Positions 1 to 6,562 of a DNA stretch of 9,742 nt are shown in pieces. The DNA is taken from positions 1 through 9,742 of the forward strand of contig CAAFZS010000025.1 in the NCBI GenBank assembly GCA_900767595.1. The letters run 5' to 3'. Source of the stretch: Bacteroidales bacterium. Lineage in GTDB: Bacteria; Bacteroidota; Bacteroidia; Bacteroidales; Paludibacteraceae. The translations under genes and the position numbers were made by a program. The notes below the pieces were generated by a model. That model was not told the DNA's origin. It did not search any database and worked only from the letters and a program-made list of their open reading frames with translations. Within the stretch, counting starts at the first letter, position 1. Each line of letters opens with the position of its first letter.

Positions 1-79
1 ATGGATGAACGAATCCAAGAAAGGATCCATTGATATGTTTTATGAACGTATCATCCGTATTGTACAACACATAAGATAA
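1..79 (+). CDS. C-terminal end of an unidentified protein (5' part outside the window)
   Basis: One frame is open from the left edge to a TAA at 77-79 and encodes a tail beginning WMNESKKGSIDMFYERIIRI and ending VQHIR. The tail is basic and amphipathic and I do not recognise the family. The main support for a real gene end is that a strong palindrome begins two bases after the stop, where a terminator would be expected. An internal ATG exists at 5-7, but a 24-codon gene is less likely than the end of a longer one. No function can be assigned. Confidence 0.4.
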   Translation, partial: WMNESKKGSIDMFYERIIRIVQHIR

Positions 80-80
80 A

Positions 81-114
81 AACACTAGTGTCCACTTAAG
101 TGAACACTAGTGTT
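81..114. terminator. 34-bp near-perfect palindrome made of three 10-bp palindromes
   Basis: The stretch is self-complementary end to end with one mismatch (C92 against A103), so RNA from either strand could fold into a long hairpin with a TTAA loop. Inside it lie three perfect 10-bp palindromes: ACACTAGTGT (82-91), CACTTAAGTG (93-102) and ACACTAGTGT again (104-113), with centres exactly 11 bp apart. Its place just after the stop at 79, and downstream of the minus-strand RhuM-like gene, suits a bidirectional terminator for convergent genes. There is no clear T-run, and the regular spacing would also suit a protein-binding site. Confidence 0.55.
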
Positions 115-451
115 ATAATAATAGTGCGCGCGATGTATAATTACAATTCGATCGAGTTGACAGTTGACACTTGACATTTTCTTAACAATCGTCAACTTTC
201 TCCACTGAATCAACGCAAGGCTAATCAGCAAACGATACGCAACCCTTACGCTACCCCACTGCAACCCTTCCCCAATTTTAAAATTTTAATAATCGCACAT
301 CTTCCAGCCTTCTTGATTATACCCGCACGGAAGGGTTACCGAAGGATTACCGCATAATTGTCTCGATGAAACGGGTGATTTAAAATCCTCACTCTTTTAC
401 ATCTTGTGAGCGATGGGCAGGTTACGTCTGCCGGACGGTTATTCCTATCTT
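115..451. other. Non-coding stretch between convergent genes
   Basis: I see no credible gene in these 337 bases; the longest frames are tiny and lack support. It holds the AGTTGAC heptamers (listed separately), a 12-bp AT palindrome AATTTTAAAATT at 274-285, and a GGAAGGGTTACC motif at 329-340 followed at once by a near copy CGAAGGATTACC ending at 351. AACCCTTCC at 263-271 is the exact reverse complement of 329-337, so an arm-and-loop of about 75 bp is possible. A short stem GGCAG/CTGCC (416-420/428-432) lies about 20 bases past the RhuM-like stop codon and could be a weak terminator for it. Confidence 0.5.
155..197. repeat. Tandem AGTTGAC heptamers with one inverted copy
   Basis: AGTTGAC occurs at 155-161 and 162-168, followed without a gap by the variant ACTTGAC at 169-175. 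The reverse complement GTCAACT lies at 191-197, so the array can pair with a single downstream inverted copy. This looks like a simple-sequence repeat of a kind often found between genes in this phylum. No link to either neighbouring gene is visible. Confidence 0.6.
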
Positions 452-1330
452 CTATCTTACTTGATTTAGTATCTCTTCGGGGTTAATGCCCATTTGACTA
501 ATGGCACTCAGGTGTTTGCCCATGGCATTGAGAGAGTGACCACAGTGATAGAGTGTGTCATCAATAATTAGCCATCTATCGTGACTCTCATTCTTCCATT
601 TGTGGACATCTATATGCTCCTTGTTTGCTTCTTTGTCGTGTGTCTCTATCAAACGACGCATCCCTGATCCCACACCATTCGTATAAATCTCTGCCCTTAC
701 CCCTTTTGCACGTACATCTAAAATATCAAAAGTGAGTGCATCCACATAGCCATCAATAATTATTGCCCGCTGCTTAGCCGTCTTAACTAAAGCCTCTAAC
801 GCCACACGCGCTTCAAAGAAATTCCCCTCAAAAAACACTTGCTCGGCAGGTGGCAAGGCTGTCTTGACAAAGAAATCTAATTGTTTGTCATGCGCTTGCA
901 AGATAGAACGATGTTCTGCTAATTCAGATTCGATATGCAACAATCGCTGGTTGACCGCATAGCCTCGCAGCATGTAGTCCTTCAAAACAGATGTCGCCCA
1001 ACGACGAAAAGCAACGCCTTGTGGAGAGTGTATTCTATATCCAACCGAAATGATTACATCAAGATTATAGTAATCCACTTGAGAAACTTGTACAAATCCT
1101 GTTCTTCTGCCATATTGATTGGTCTGTGCAAATTTTGCACATCCCAAGGATGCCTCAACTTCGCCCTCCTTAAAGATGTTTGAAATGTGACGATTAATGA
1201 CGGATCTGTCTCTACCAAACAACTCTGCCATTTGTTGCTGGCTTAACCACACTGTTTCCTCCGCCACACGAACCTCCAATTTGGTCAATTCGTTGGGCTG
1301 ATAGAGTACTATTTCATTTTGTTCGTTCAT
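452..1330 (-). CDS. RhuM-family protein with PLD-like C-terminal segment
   Basis: The 292-residue product has the RhuM/ORF6N-like layout. Residues about 28-52 form a DNA-binding helix-turn-helix type segment (WLSQQQMAELFGRDRSVINR), and residues 95-127 carry the family core around SVGYRIHSPQGVAFRRW. RhuM is named after a Salmonella pathogenicity-island protein and its biochemical role is unsettled. The C-terminal part (about 189-280) resembles one half of a phospholipase D-type nuclease fold: a strand-like AIIIDGYVD, then H250-x-R252-(4)-D257 and G264/S266/N268, a variant of the HxK(4)D...GSxN signature. That the segment binds or cuts nucleic acid is inference. The gene lies 50 bp downstream of tyrS with a hairpin between them and no obvious promoter of its own. 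ATG at 1330 starts a normal N-terminus. No frameshift or truncation is seen. Confidence 0.85.
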   Translation of the reverse strand: MNEQNEIVLYQPNELTKLEVRVAEETVWLSQQQMAELFGRDRSVINRHISNIFKEGEVEASLGCAKFAQTNQYGRRTGFVQVSQVDYYNLDVIISVGYRIHSPQGVAFRRWATSVLKDYMLRGYAVNQRLLHIESELAEHRSILQAHDKQLDFFVKTALPPAEQVFFEGNFFEARVALEALVKTAKQRAIIIDGYVDALTFDILDVRAKGVRAEIYTNGVGSGMRRLIETHDKEANKEHIDVHKWKNESHDRWLIIDDTLYHCGHSLNAMGKHLSAISQMGINPEEILNQVR

Positions 1331-1353
1331 ATTCGTTTTCTTTATGTCCCCCT

Positions 1354-1380
1354 CTTTCCCGTCCGTGGGTGACGGGCAAG
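1354..1380 (-). terminator. Hairpin terminator behind tyrS
   Basis: Directly after the tyrS stop, 1354-1363 pairs with 1371-1380: a CCCGTC/GACGGG core extended by three outer pairs across one T/C mismatch, with a 7-nt loop. There is no U-tract on the minus strand, as is frequent for terminators in this phylum. If it works fully, the RhuM-like gene needs a separate promoter; if it leaks, that gene is read from tyrS. Confidence 0.55.
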
Positions 1381-2676
1381 CTACTTGGCAATTACGAGGT
1401 AATAGTTCTTTTTTCCCTTTTGGAAAAGCAGATACTTATTATTTATTAAGGACGCGCACGTGATAGGTGTTTGCGGGTCGGTCAGTTTCTCTTTGTTCAT
1501 ACTGAACCCGTTGGCTTGGATCATCTTACGTGCCTCACCCTTCGAGGGGAAGATAGCGGTTTTCTCTGCCAACAAGTCAAGCGGAGCGATACCGGCTTCG
1601 AGTTCGGTCTTGCTGATCTCGTACTGCTCAACTCCTTCCATCACTTGCAGGAACATATCCTCGCTCAGGTTCTTAACCGCCTCTACCGTGCCGTTGCCAA
1701 AGAAGATGTTAGAGGCTTCTACGGCAGCATTATAGTCCGCTTCGGAGTGAACCATACAAGTCACCTCTTTCGCCAAACGTTTTTGCAGTACGCGCAAGTG
1801 CGGAGCCTCGTCGTGTTCGGCGATGAGCGCATCAATCTCCTCTTTCTCCAAGGAGGTGAAGATCTTGATATAGCGTTTGGCGTCGTCGTCGCCTACGTTC
1901 ATCCAGAACTGGAAGAACTTATAGGGCGAAGTGTAACGGCGGTCGAGCCAGATGTTTCCGCTCTCCGTCTTACCGAACTTGCCTCCGTCGGCTTTGGTAA
2001 TCAGCGGACAGGTAACGGCATAAGCCTCGTTGCCGGTGATCTTCTTAATGAGTTCCATTCCGGTGGTGATATTCCCCCATTGGTCGCTACCGCCCATCTG
2101 TAACTTACAGTTCTTGTGGGTGTTAAGGTAGTAGAAGTCGTATCCTTGCAACAGTTGGTAGGTAAATTCCGTAAACGACATACCGCAGTTGAATTCGCCG
2201 TTGAAGCGTTTTTTCACACTATCTTTCGCCATCATATAATTGACGGTGATGAGTTTGCCTATGTTGCGGGCGAAGTCGATGAAGGTAAAGTCCTTCATCC
2301 ACTCGTAGTTGTTCACCAGTTCGGCGGCATTGGGTTCGGTGCCGTTGAAATCAAGGAAATGCTCGAGTTGCTTGCGGATGCAGGCTACATTGTGGTTCAA
2401 CGTCTCCTCGTTCAGCAGGTTACGCTCCGCACTCTTACCCGACGGGTCGCCGATCATTCCGGTAGCACCGCCAAGCAAGGCGATGGGTTTATGTCCGCAA
2501 CGCTGCAAGTGGCGCAGCATCATGATACCACAAAGGTGACCGATGTGCAGGCTATCGGCGGTAGGGTCGATGCCGAGATAACCGGCAGTCATCTCTTTGG
2601 TTAGTTGTTCTTCTGTACCCGGGATGATGTCTTGTAACATCCCTCTCCAACGTAATTCTTCGATAAAGTTCTTCAT
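1381..2676 (-). CDS. tyrS: Tyrosine-tRNA ligase
   Basis: The product joins tyrosine to tRNA-Tyr in the cytoplasm using ATP. The 431 residues match the usual bacterial TyrS length. The class I signature HIGH is at residues 44-47 after GIDPTADSL, the KMSKS-type loop is KFGKT at 233-237, and the tyrosine pocket segments YQLLQGYD (173-180) and QMGGSDQWGN (193-202) are intact. Residues from about 366 to the end form the tRNA-binding S4 domain (FPSKGEARKMI). ATG at 2676 gives the normal N-terminus, MKNFIEELRWRG. A convincing promoter lies about 210 bp upstream on the same strand, so the mRNA should have a leader of about 200 nt that contains a hairpin array. It is transcribed divergently from panB. 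Confidence 0.98.
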   Translation of the reverse strand: MKNFIEELRWRGMLQDIIPGTEEQLTKEMTAGYLGIDPTADSLHIGHLCGIMMLRHLQRCGHKPIALLGGATGMIGDPSGKSAERNLLNEETLNHNVACIRKQLEHFLDFNGTEPNAAELVNNYEWMKDFTFIDFARNIGKLITVNYMMAKDSVKKRFNGEFNCGMSFTEFTYQLLQGYDFYYLNTHKNCKLQMGGSDQWGNITTGMELIKKITGNEAYAVTCPLITKADGGKFGKTESGNIWLDRRYTSPYKFFQFWMNVGDDDAKRYIKIFTSLEKEEIDALIAEHDEAPHLRVLQKRLAKEVTCMVHSEADYNAAVEASNIFFGNGTVEAVKNLSEDMFLQVMEGVEQYEISKTELEAGIAPLDLLAEKTAIFPSKGEARKMIQANGFSMNKEKLTDPQTPITCASLINNKYLLFQKGKKNYYLVIAK

Positions 2677-2699
2677 ATTTCTTTATAATTGATCGTTCG

Positions 2700-2868
2700 T
2701 TTCACTCACTGTAGGACCGCTGCGCTGTAGGATCGTTCACTTCGTTCACTGTAGGACCACTTCGTTGAAGGATTATCTTTCAGGAGCTCCGCTCCGGTCT
2801 TTCAGCCGTAGGCGGTCTCTTAGTCCCTTCGGGACGGTCCTTCAGCAGGCTCTGCCTGCGGTCTTTTT
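2700..2868. repeat. Array of small hairpins with conserved 9-nt linkers in the tyrS leader
   Basis: At 2760-2859 five inverted repeats with 3-nt loops follow one another: CTTC-gtt-GAAG (2760-2770), GGAGC-tcc-GCTCC (2783-2795), GCC-gta-GGC (2805-2813), GTCCC-ttc-GGGAC (2823-2835) and GCAGGC-tct-GCCTGC (2845-2859). The stems differ in sequence and length, yet the linkers are near-identical 9-mers: GGTCTTTCA (2796), GGTCTCTTA (2814), GGTCCTTCA (2836), then GGTCTTTTT (2860). The adjoining part, 2700-2759, uses another linker, CTGTAGGA (three copies from 2709, 2725 and 2749), around GTTCACTTCGTTCAC-type units that are not clean hairpins. With the tyrS promoter at 2883-2914, the array is transcribed as tyrS leader RNA. 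It could be a regulatory leader or a copy of a genome-wide intergenic repeat. Confidence 0.8.
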
Positions 2869-2882
2869 GTCAAAATCGGCTG

Positions 2883-2914
2883 CAAAGGTACGAAAATTTT
2901 TTGAATTGTGCAAA
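2883..2914 (-). promoter_or_regulatory. Promoter of tyrS (Bacteroidota type)
   Basis: On the minus strand TTTG (plus-strand CAAA, 2911-2914) stands 20 bp upstream of TACCTTTG (plus-strand CAAAGGTA, 2883-2890), which fits the primary sigma-factor consensus of this phylum. Transcription should start near 2876, leaving a leader of about 200 nt before the tyrS ATG. Confidence 0.75.
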
Positions 2915-2918
2915 TAAA

Positions 2919-2950
2919 TTTGCATATATCAATAAAAAGTTGTACTTTTG
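2919..2950 (+). promoter_or_regulatory. Promoter of panB (Bacteroidota type)
   Basis: TTTG at 2919-2922 and TACTTTTG at 2943-2950 are 20 bp apart. The expected start near 2957 leaves only about 13 nt before the ATG at 2970. It mirrors the tyrS promoter: both pairs of boxes are centred on the same point, 2916.5, and the two upstream boxes sit in the dyad TGCAAATAAATTTGCA (2909-2924). Confidence 0.8.
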
Positions 2951-2969
2951 TACCCAAATTGGTAAAAAT

Positions 2970-3794
2970 ATGTCTGTTCATGTTCAAAATAGTCGTGTAA
3001 CGACTTCTACTATCCGCCAGATGGCGGAGGCAGGTGATAAGATCACCATGCTTACGAGTTATGATTTTACGTTAGCTTCGCTGGTGGATGAAGCGGGTAT
3101 TGATATGTTCCTTGTCGGGGACAGCGCTTCGAATGTTGTTTGCGGTAATGCCACGACACTTCCCATCACTCTTGATGAGATGATTTTCCTCACCAAAGGT
3201 GTCGTCCGTGCTGCCAAGCACGCCCTTGTGGTGAGCGATATGCCGTTTGGTTCCTACCAAGTGAGTGAGGAGCAGGCGGTGGCTTCGGCTATCCGTGTAC
3301 TCAAGGAGTCGGGCTGTGATGCCGTCAAACTCGAAGGCGGAGCGTCCGTGTTGCCGGCAGTGAGGCATATGATTCAAGCCGGTGTGCCCGTGATGGGGCA
3401 TATAGGTCTTACTCCGCAGTCGATTCACCAGTTCGGCGGTTACGGTCTTCGCGCGAAGGAAGAGGCAGAGGCGGAGCAACTGGTTGCCGATGCTGTCGAG
3501 TTGGCGAAGGCGGGTTGTTTCTCTCTCGTGATGGAGAAGATCCCTGCTGCGCTTGCCAAGCGAGTGACCGAAGCGGTTGCGCCGTATCACTGTGCTACGA
3601 TTGGTATCGGGGCAGGTAACGGGACGAACGGTCAGGTGCTGGTGTTGCACGATATGTTAGGACTGAACATGGGCTTCAAGCCTAAGTTCCTGCGTCACTT
3701 TGCCGAGTTAGGCGAAGCGGTTAAGTCCGCTGTAGGCGATTATATCGCTGCGGTGAAGGACGGTTCTTTCCCTAACGAAAACGAGAGCTTCTAA
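2970..3794 (+). CDS. panB: 3-methyl-2-oxobutanoate hydroxymethyltransferase (ketopantoate hydroxymethyltransferase)
   Basis: The enzyme transfers a one-carbon unit from 5,10-methylenetetrahydrofolate to 3-methyl-2-oxobutanoate, the first committed step toward pantothenate and CoA. The 274-residue product has the family landmarks: LVGDS (metal ligand D51), SDMPFGSY with D90, VKLEGG with E122, GHIGLTPQS (143-151), MEKIP with the likely catalytic E189, IGIGAG and GQVLVLHDMLG. Residue roles come from known PanB structures. The frame can be extended upstream to 2901 through a TTG codon, but that would place the promoter boxes inside the gene, so the ATG at 2970 is the start. The FecCD-type permease gene follows after 9 bp and is probably co-transcribed. 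No other pantothenate gene is nearby. Confidence 0.97.
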   Translation: MSVHVQNSRVTTSTIRQMAEAGDKITMLTSYDFTLASLVDEAGIDMFLVGDSASNVVCGNATTLPITLDEMIFLTKGVVRAAKHALVVSDMPFGSYQVSEEQAVASAIRVLKESGCDAVKLEGGASVLPAVRHMIQAGVPVMGHIGLTPQSIHQFGGYGLRAKEEAEAEQLVADAVELAKAGCFSLVMEKIPAALAKRVTEAVAPYHCATIGIGAGNGTNGQVLVLHDMLGLNMGFKPKFLRHFAELGEAVKSAVGDYIAAVKDGSFPNENESF

Positions 3795-3803
3795 AATTAG
3801 AGG

Positions 3804-4760
3804 ATGGTGAGGAATAGAATCATATTAATCTTGCTGCCAATCGCCTTGGTCGGGCTGATATGGCTCGACCTTTGCTGCGGAAGTGTGTGGCTGAACCTGT
3901 ATGATGCAATAAGCGATCAAGGCGTTCTGCACCACATCTTCCTCGATATCCGTTTGCCGAAGGCGATTACTGCTATCCTTGCAGGAATGGCGCTGTCCGT
4001 GAGCGGACTGATGATGCAGACCCTCTTCCGCAATCCCCTTGCGGGACCGTATATCCTCGGTGTCTCCTCCGGTGCCTCCCTCGGCGTCGCCCTCCTAACC
4101 ATGTTAGGCGGAATAGTGTTTGTGTTCTCAACTGCGCTAGCTGCCATCGCAGGTAGCGCTATAGTGCTGCTGCTCATGCTTCTTATCGCTCGGCGGATAC
4201 GCTCGAACGTGACCCTGCTGATTATCGGAATGATGGTGGGAGCGATAGCGAGTGCGTTGGTAGGTGTGATACAGAACTTCGCCGATCCCGACAGCCTCAA
4301 ACTGTTTATCGTTTGGACGCTTGGCTCGTTGCAAGGAGTAGGATGGCAGGAGTTGCACTACTTGCTACCCATCACGATAGTGGGAATCATCATGGCTATA
4401 GGCCTTGTTAAACCCCTGAACGGTTTGCTGTTAGGAGAAGATTATGCGCAAGGATTGGGCATACGGGTTTCGTCCATCCGTTGGGCTATTGTGTTGGCTA
4501 CGGGATTGCTGGTGGGCGGTATCACCGCTTTCTGCGGACCGATTGCTTTTGTGGGTGTGGCGGTTCCGCATATCGCCCGTGGACTGTTCCAAACAACGGA
4601 TCATCGGCTGACGCTCCCTGCTTGTGCGTTGATAGGAGCGAACTTATTACTCGTCTGCGACATCCTTTCGTCGCTATGCACATATCCGCTTCCTATATCC
4701 ACCCTGTCGTCGCTTATAGGTGCACCGATAATTATTTATGTTATTATTCGAAATAAATAA
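3804..4760 (+). CDS. FecCD/BtuC-family ABC transporter permease
   Basis: This is a 318-residue hydrophobic inner-membrane protein of the family that imports ferric siderophores, haem or cobalamin. It has about nine to ten membrane segments, starting with one at residues 5-22. Family landmarks are LFRNPLAGPYILGVSSGAS (74-92), GEDYAQGLG (211-219) and GPIAFVGVAVPHIAR (245-259); the last two lie in the region that contacts the ATPase subunit. The C-terminus ends in the usual SLIGAPIIIYVI. It is slightly shorter than typical members (about 330-350). The ATG is 9 bp after the panB stop, which suggests one operon. No substrate-binding protein, ATPase or TonB receptor gene lies next to it, so the substrate cannot be told and partners must be encoded elsewhere. 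Confidence 0.93.
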   Translation: MVRNRIILILLPIALVGLIWLDLCCGSVWLNLYDAISDQGVLHHIFLDIRLPKAITAILAGMALSVSGLMMQTLFRNPLAGPYILGVSSGASLGVALLTMLGGIVFVFSTALAAIAGSAIVLLLMLLIARRIRSNVTLLIIGMMVGAIASALVGVIQNFADPDSLKLFIVWTLGSLQGVGWQELHYLLPITIVGIIMAIGLVKPLNGLLLGEDYAQGLGIRVSSIRWAIVLATGLLVGGITAFCGPIAFVGVAVPHIARGLFQTTDHRLTLPACALIGANLLLVCDILSSLCTYPLPISTLSSLIGAPIIIYVIIRNK

Positions 4761-4802
4761 CAAGAACAAAAATCATTAACAAAACAAAAAAAACAATTTG
4801 CA

Positions 4803-6404
4803 ATGAAAAAAAGAGTTTTGCTGCTTTGCGCTTTGATTGCGCCATTGACCTGGGGAGTTGCAGCCCCCGCCAAACAAAAAGTCAATAACGATGCTAACAA
4901 ACCCTTGAAGATCGTATTCGAAAACGATGTTCACGGTTCCGTGGACCGCTACGAGTATATCGCCGGTTTCCGTGACGCTTTGGTAGAAGCCGGTTACCCT
5001 GTTCTCACCGTTTCTGCGGGTGACTTCCTGCAAGGTTCGGCTTATGCCGCTATGTCTAAAGGAAAGTTTTGCGTCGATATGATGAATACCGTTGGTTACG
5101 ATATCGTTACCGTCGGTAACCACGACTTTGACTACGGACTGCCGTATCTTCAGTCGATGCGCGACTCGCTCAAACAGACCGCACTCATTTGCTCGAACGT
5201 GCTGGACGCAGAGGGCAATGCTTGTTTCCCTGCTTATACCATCACGAATGTAGGTGGCTATAAAGTGGCTTTCATCGGAGTGGTTACGACCGCTACCGAA
5301 CAGTTAGAGGCTTATTCTGTCTTTGATAAACAAGGCAACCGACAGATCTCTTTCTCCAAAGAAAATCTGGTTGAGACGGTACAGAAAGCCGTTGATAAAG
5401 TCCGCTTGGGCAAACCCGACTGGGTAATCTTGTTGGCTCATATGGGTATCGACCCGTTAGGAGAACATATGGCTTCGTGGGAACTGCTGGAGCAACTGGA
5501 AGGTGTAGATCTGCTCATCGACGGTCATAGCCACTCTGTCATCAATGCCGAAGTACAAGGCAAAGATCCGGAGAAACGTGTCGCTGTGGCACAAACGGGT
5601 TCGGCATTGGCTTATGTAGGTTGCGTTACTTTGATGCGCGGTGTAGCTCCCCGTGTTCAACTGTATTCCTCCCAAAACCTGGCGCAAAGTCCTAAGGTGC
5701 ACGAGGCTTATTTGAATGTAGTGGCACTGACACAACCTCTGTTAGGTCGTGTAGTAGGTTATACTCCTGTTGAATTGACAACCTTGGCTAACGGCGAGCG
5801 TGCCGTGCGTAAGCAAGAGACGAACATCGGTGACTTGGTGGCTGACGCTTATCGCGACCAGATGCACACCGATATCGGTTGGGTGAATGGTGGTGGTGTT
5901 CGTACCAACATCATGACCGGTGATATCACCTACGGAAACATCCTCAGCGTATCTCCGTTTAATAACTTTATGTGCGCCGCTGAAATCTCGGGTCAACAAC
6001 TGTTGGATGCCTTGGAGGAAGCGTACAACGAATGTCCTAACGAGTTGGGTGCTTTCGCCCAGATTAGCGGTGTTCGTTGCGTAGTGGATACTACGATTCA
6101 TAATAAGTTAGCGTGGAGCGCCTTCAACGAACTGACGGTCGTTGGTGATCGTCGTGTTTCTAACGTTGAGGTTCTCAAAGATGGCGAATGGAAGAGCTTG
6201 GATGTTAACGCCACCTATACCATCGGTAGTACCGACTATGTGGTTTATGAAGGTGAGTCGCGTGGACTGAAAGCCGCTCGTATCTTGAACGACAAGATGT
6301 TGACGGACACAGAGTGCCTGCAAAACTACATCATCAATACTTTGGAAGGCACCGTTCCTAAGACCTACGCCAAAACGCAAGGTCGTATCCGTTTCTCCAA
6401 GTAA
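4803..6404 (+). CDS. Secreted 5'-nucleotidase / metallophosphatase, UshA-like
   Basis: The product is predicted to hydrolyse nucleotides or related phosphoesters outside the cytoplasm. Residues 1-21 are a signal peptide (MKKR, a hydrophobic core, then cleavage near GVAAPA). The N-terminal metallophosphatase domain has all metal motifs: NDVHG (D42, H44), GDFLQGS (D74), GNHDFDYG (N106, H107), LLAHMGID (H213) and GHSH (H242, H244). The C-terminal 5'-nucleotidase domain carries ETNIGDLVADAY (339-350) and NGGGVR (362-367), the usual nucleotide-site region. The length of 533 is typical for UshA-like enzymes, and no lipobox or sortase signal is seen. It starts 42 bp after the permease gene in an A-rich leader with no clear promoter, and may belong to the panB operon. 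The exact substrate is unknown. Confidence 0.92.
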   Translation: MKKRVLLLCALIAPLTWGVAAPAKQKVNNDANKPLKIVFENDVHGSVDRYEYIAGFRDALVEAGYPVLTVSAGDFLQGSAYAAMSKGKFCVDMMNTVGYDIVTVGNHDFDYGLPYLQSMRDSLKQTALICSNVLDAEGNACFPAYTITNVGGYKVAFIGVVTTATEQLEAYSVFDKQGNRQISFSKENLVETVQKAVDKVRLGKPDWVILLAHMGIDPLGEHMASWELLEQLEGVDLLIDGHSHSVINAEVQGKDPEKRVAVAQTGSALAYVGCVTLMRGVAPRVQLYSSQNLAQSPKVHEAYLNVVALTQPLLGRVVGYTPVELTTLANGERAVRKQETNIGDLVADAYRDQMHTDIGWVNGGGVRTNIMTGDITYGNILSVSPFNNFMCAAEISGQQLLDALEEAYNECPNELGAFAQISGVRCVVDTTIHNKLAWSAFNELTVVGDRRVSNVEVLKDGEWKSLDVNATYTIGSTDYVVYEGESRGLKAARILNDKMLTDTECLQNYIINTLEGTVPKTYAKTQGRIRFSK

Positions 6405-6440
6405 CCTAGATAAACAAGGATATTTACGTGATTGTCACTG

Positions 6441-6473
6441 TCAAAGAGACTGCCAAATTGGCAGTCTCTTTGA
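6441..6473 (+). terminator. Strong hairpin terminator after the 5'-nucleotidase gene
   Basis: Arms 6441-6454 and 6460-6473 (TCAAAGAGACTGCC and its exact complement) form a perfect 14-bp stem around the loop AAATT. It lies about 36 bp after the stop codon and probably ends the panB-permease-nucleotidase transcript, isolating htpG. A long U-tract is missing. Confidence 0.85.
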
Positions 6474-6501
6474 GTTTGGCACGGAGTTTGTTCTATTGGG
6501 A

Positions 6502-6528
6502 GTAGAGGAGTAGAGTGTAGAGGAGTAG
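6502..6528. repeat. Two copies of GTAGAGGAGTAG before htpG
   Basis: The 12-mer GTAGAGGAGTAG occurs at 6502-6513 and 6517-6528, giving a 15-bp period in an otherwise plain 89-bp gap between the terminator and htpG. It is purine-rich on the coding strand. I could not find a convincing TTTG/TAnnTTTG promoter for htpG here, so this patch may cover or replace its control region. Confidence 0.5.
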
Positions 6529-6562
6529 GGAAAAATAGCAATTAATTTAAAAATACAACAAT

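Noticed and set aside
133..174. Short ATG frame after the palindrome
   Set aside because: Only 13 codons, running into the heptamer repeat, with no supporting signal.
1471..2103. Long open frame on the plus strand opposite tyrS
   Set aside because: It lies wholly within tyrS on the other strand, has no recognisable motif, and is a by-product of tyrS codon use.
2786..2868. Small minus-strand peptide reading through the hairpin array (KDRPEGTKRPPTAERPE)
   Set aside because: The frame is open for about 26 codons, has a stop directly before it and no start codon; the regular look follows from the repeat linkers.
2760..2868. CRISPR array
   Set aside because: The conserved units are only 9 bp and the intervening parts are self-complementary hairpins of 9-15 bp, which does not fit repeat and spacer sizes; no cas gene is present.
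2677..2876. T-box riboswitch in the tyrS leader
   Set aside because: No T-box consensus, specifier loop or terminator/antiterminator pair could be found.
2901..2969. N-terminal extension of PanB by 23 residues
   Set aside because: The extension would be translated from the promoter sequence itself; a good promoter and the family's normal length point to the ATG at 2970.
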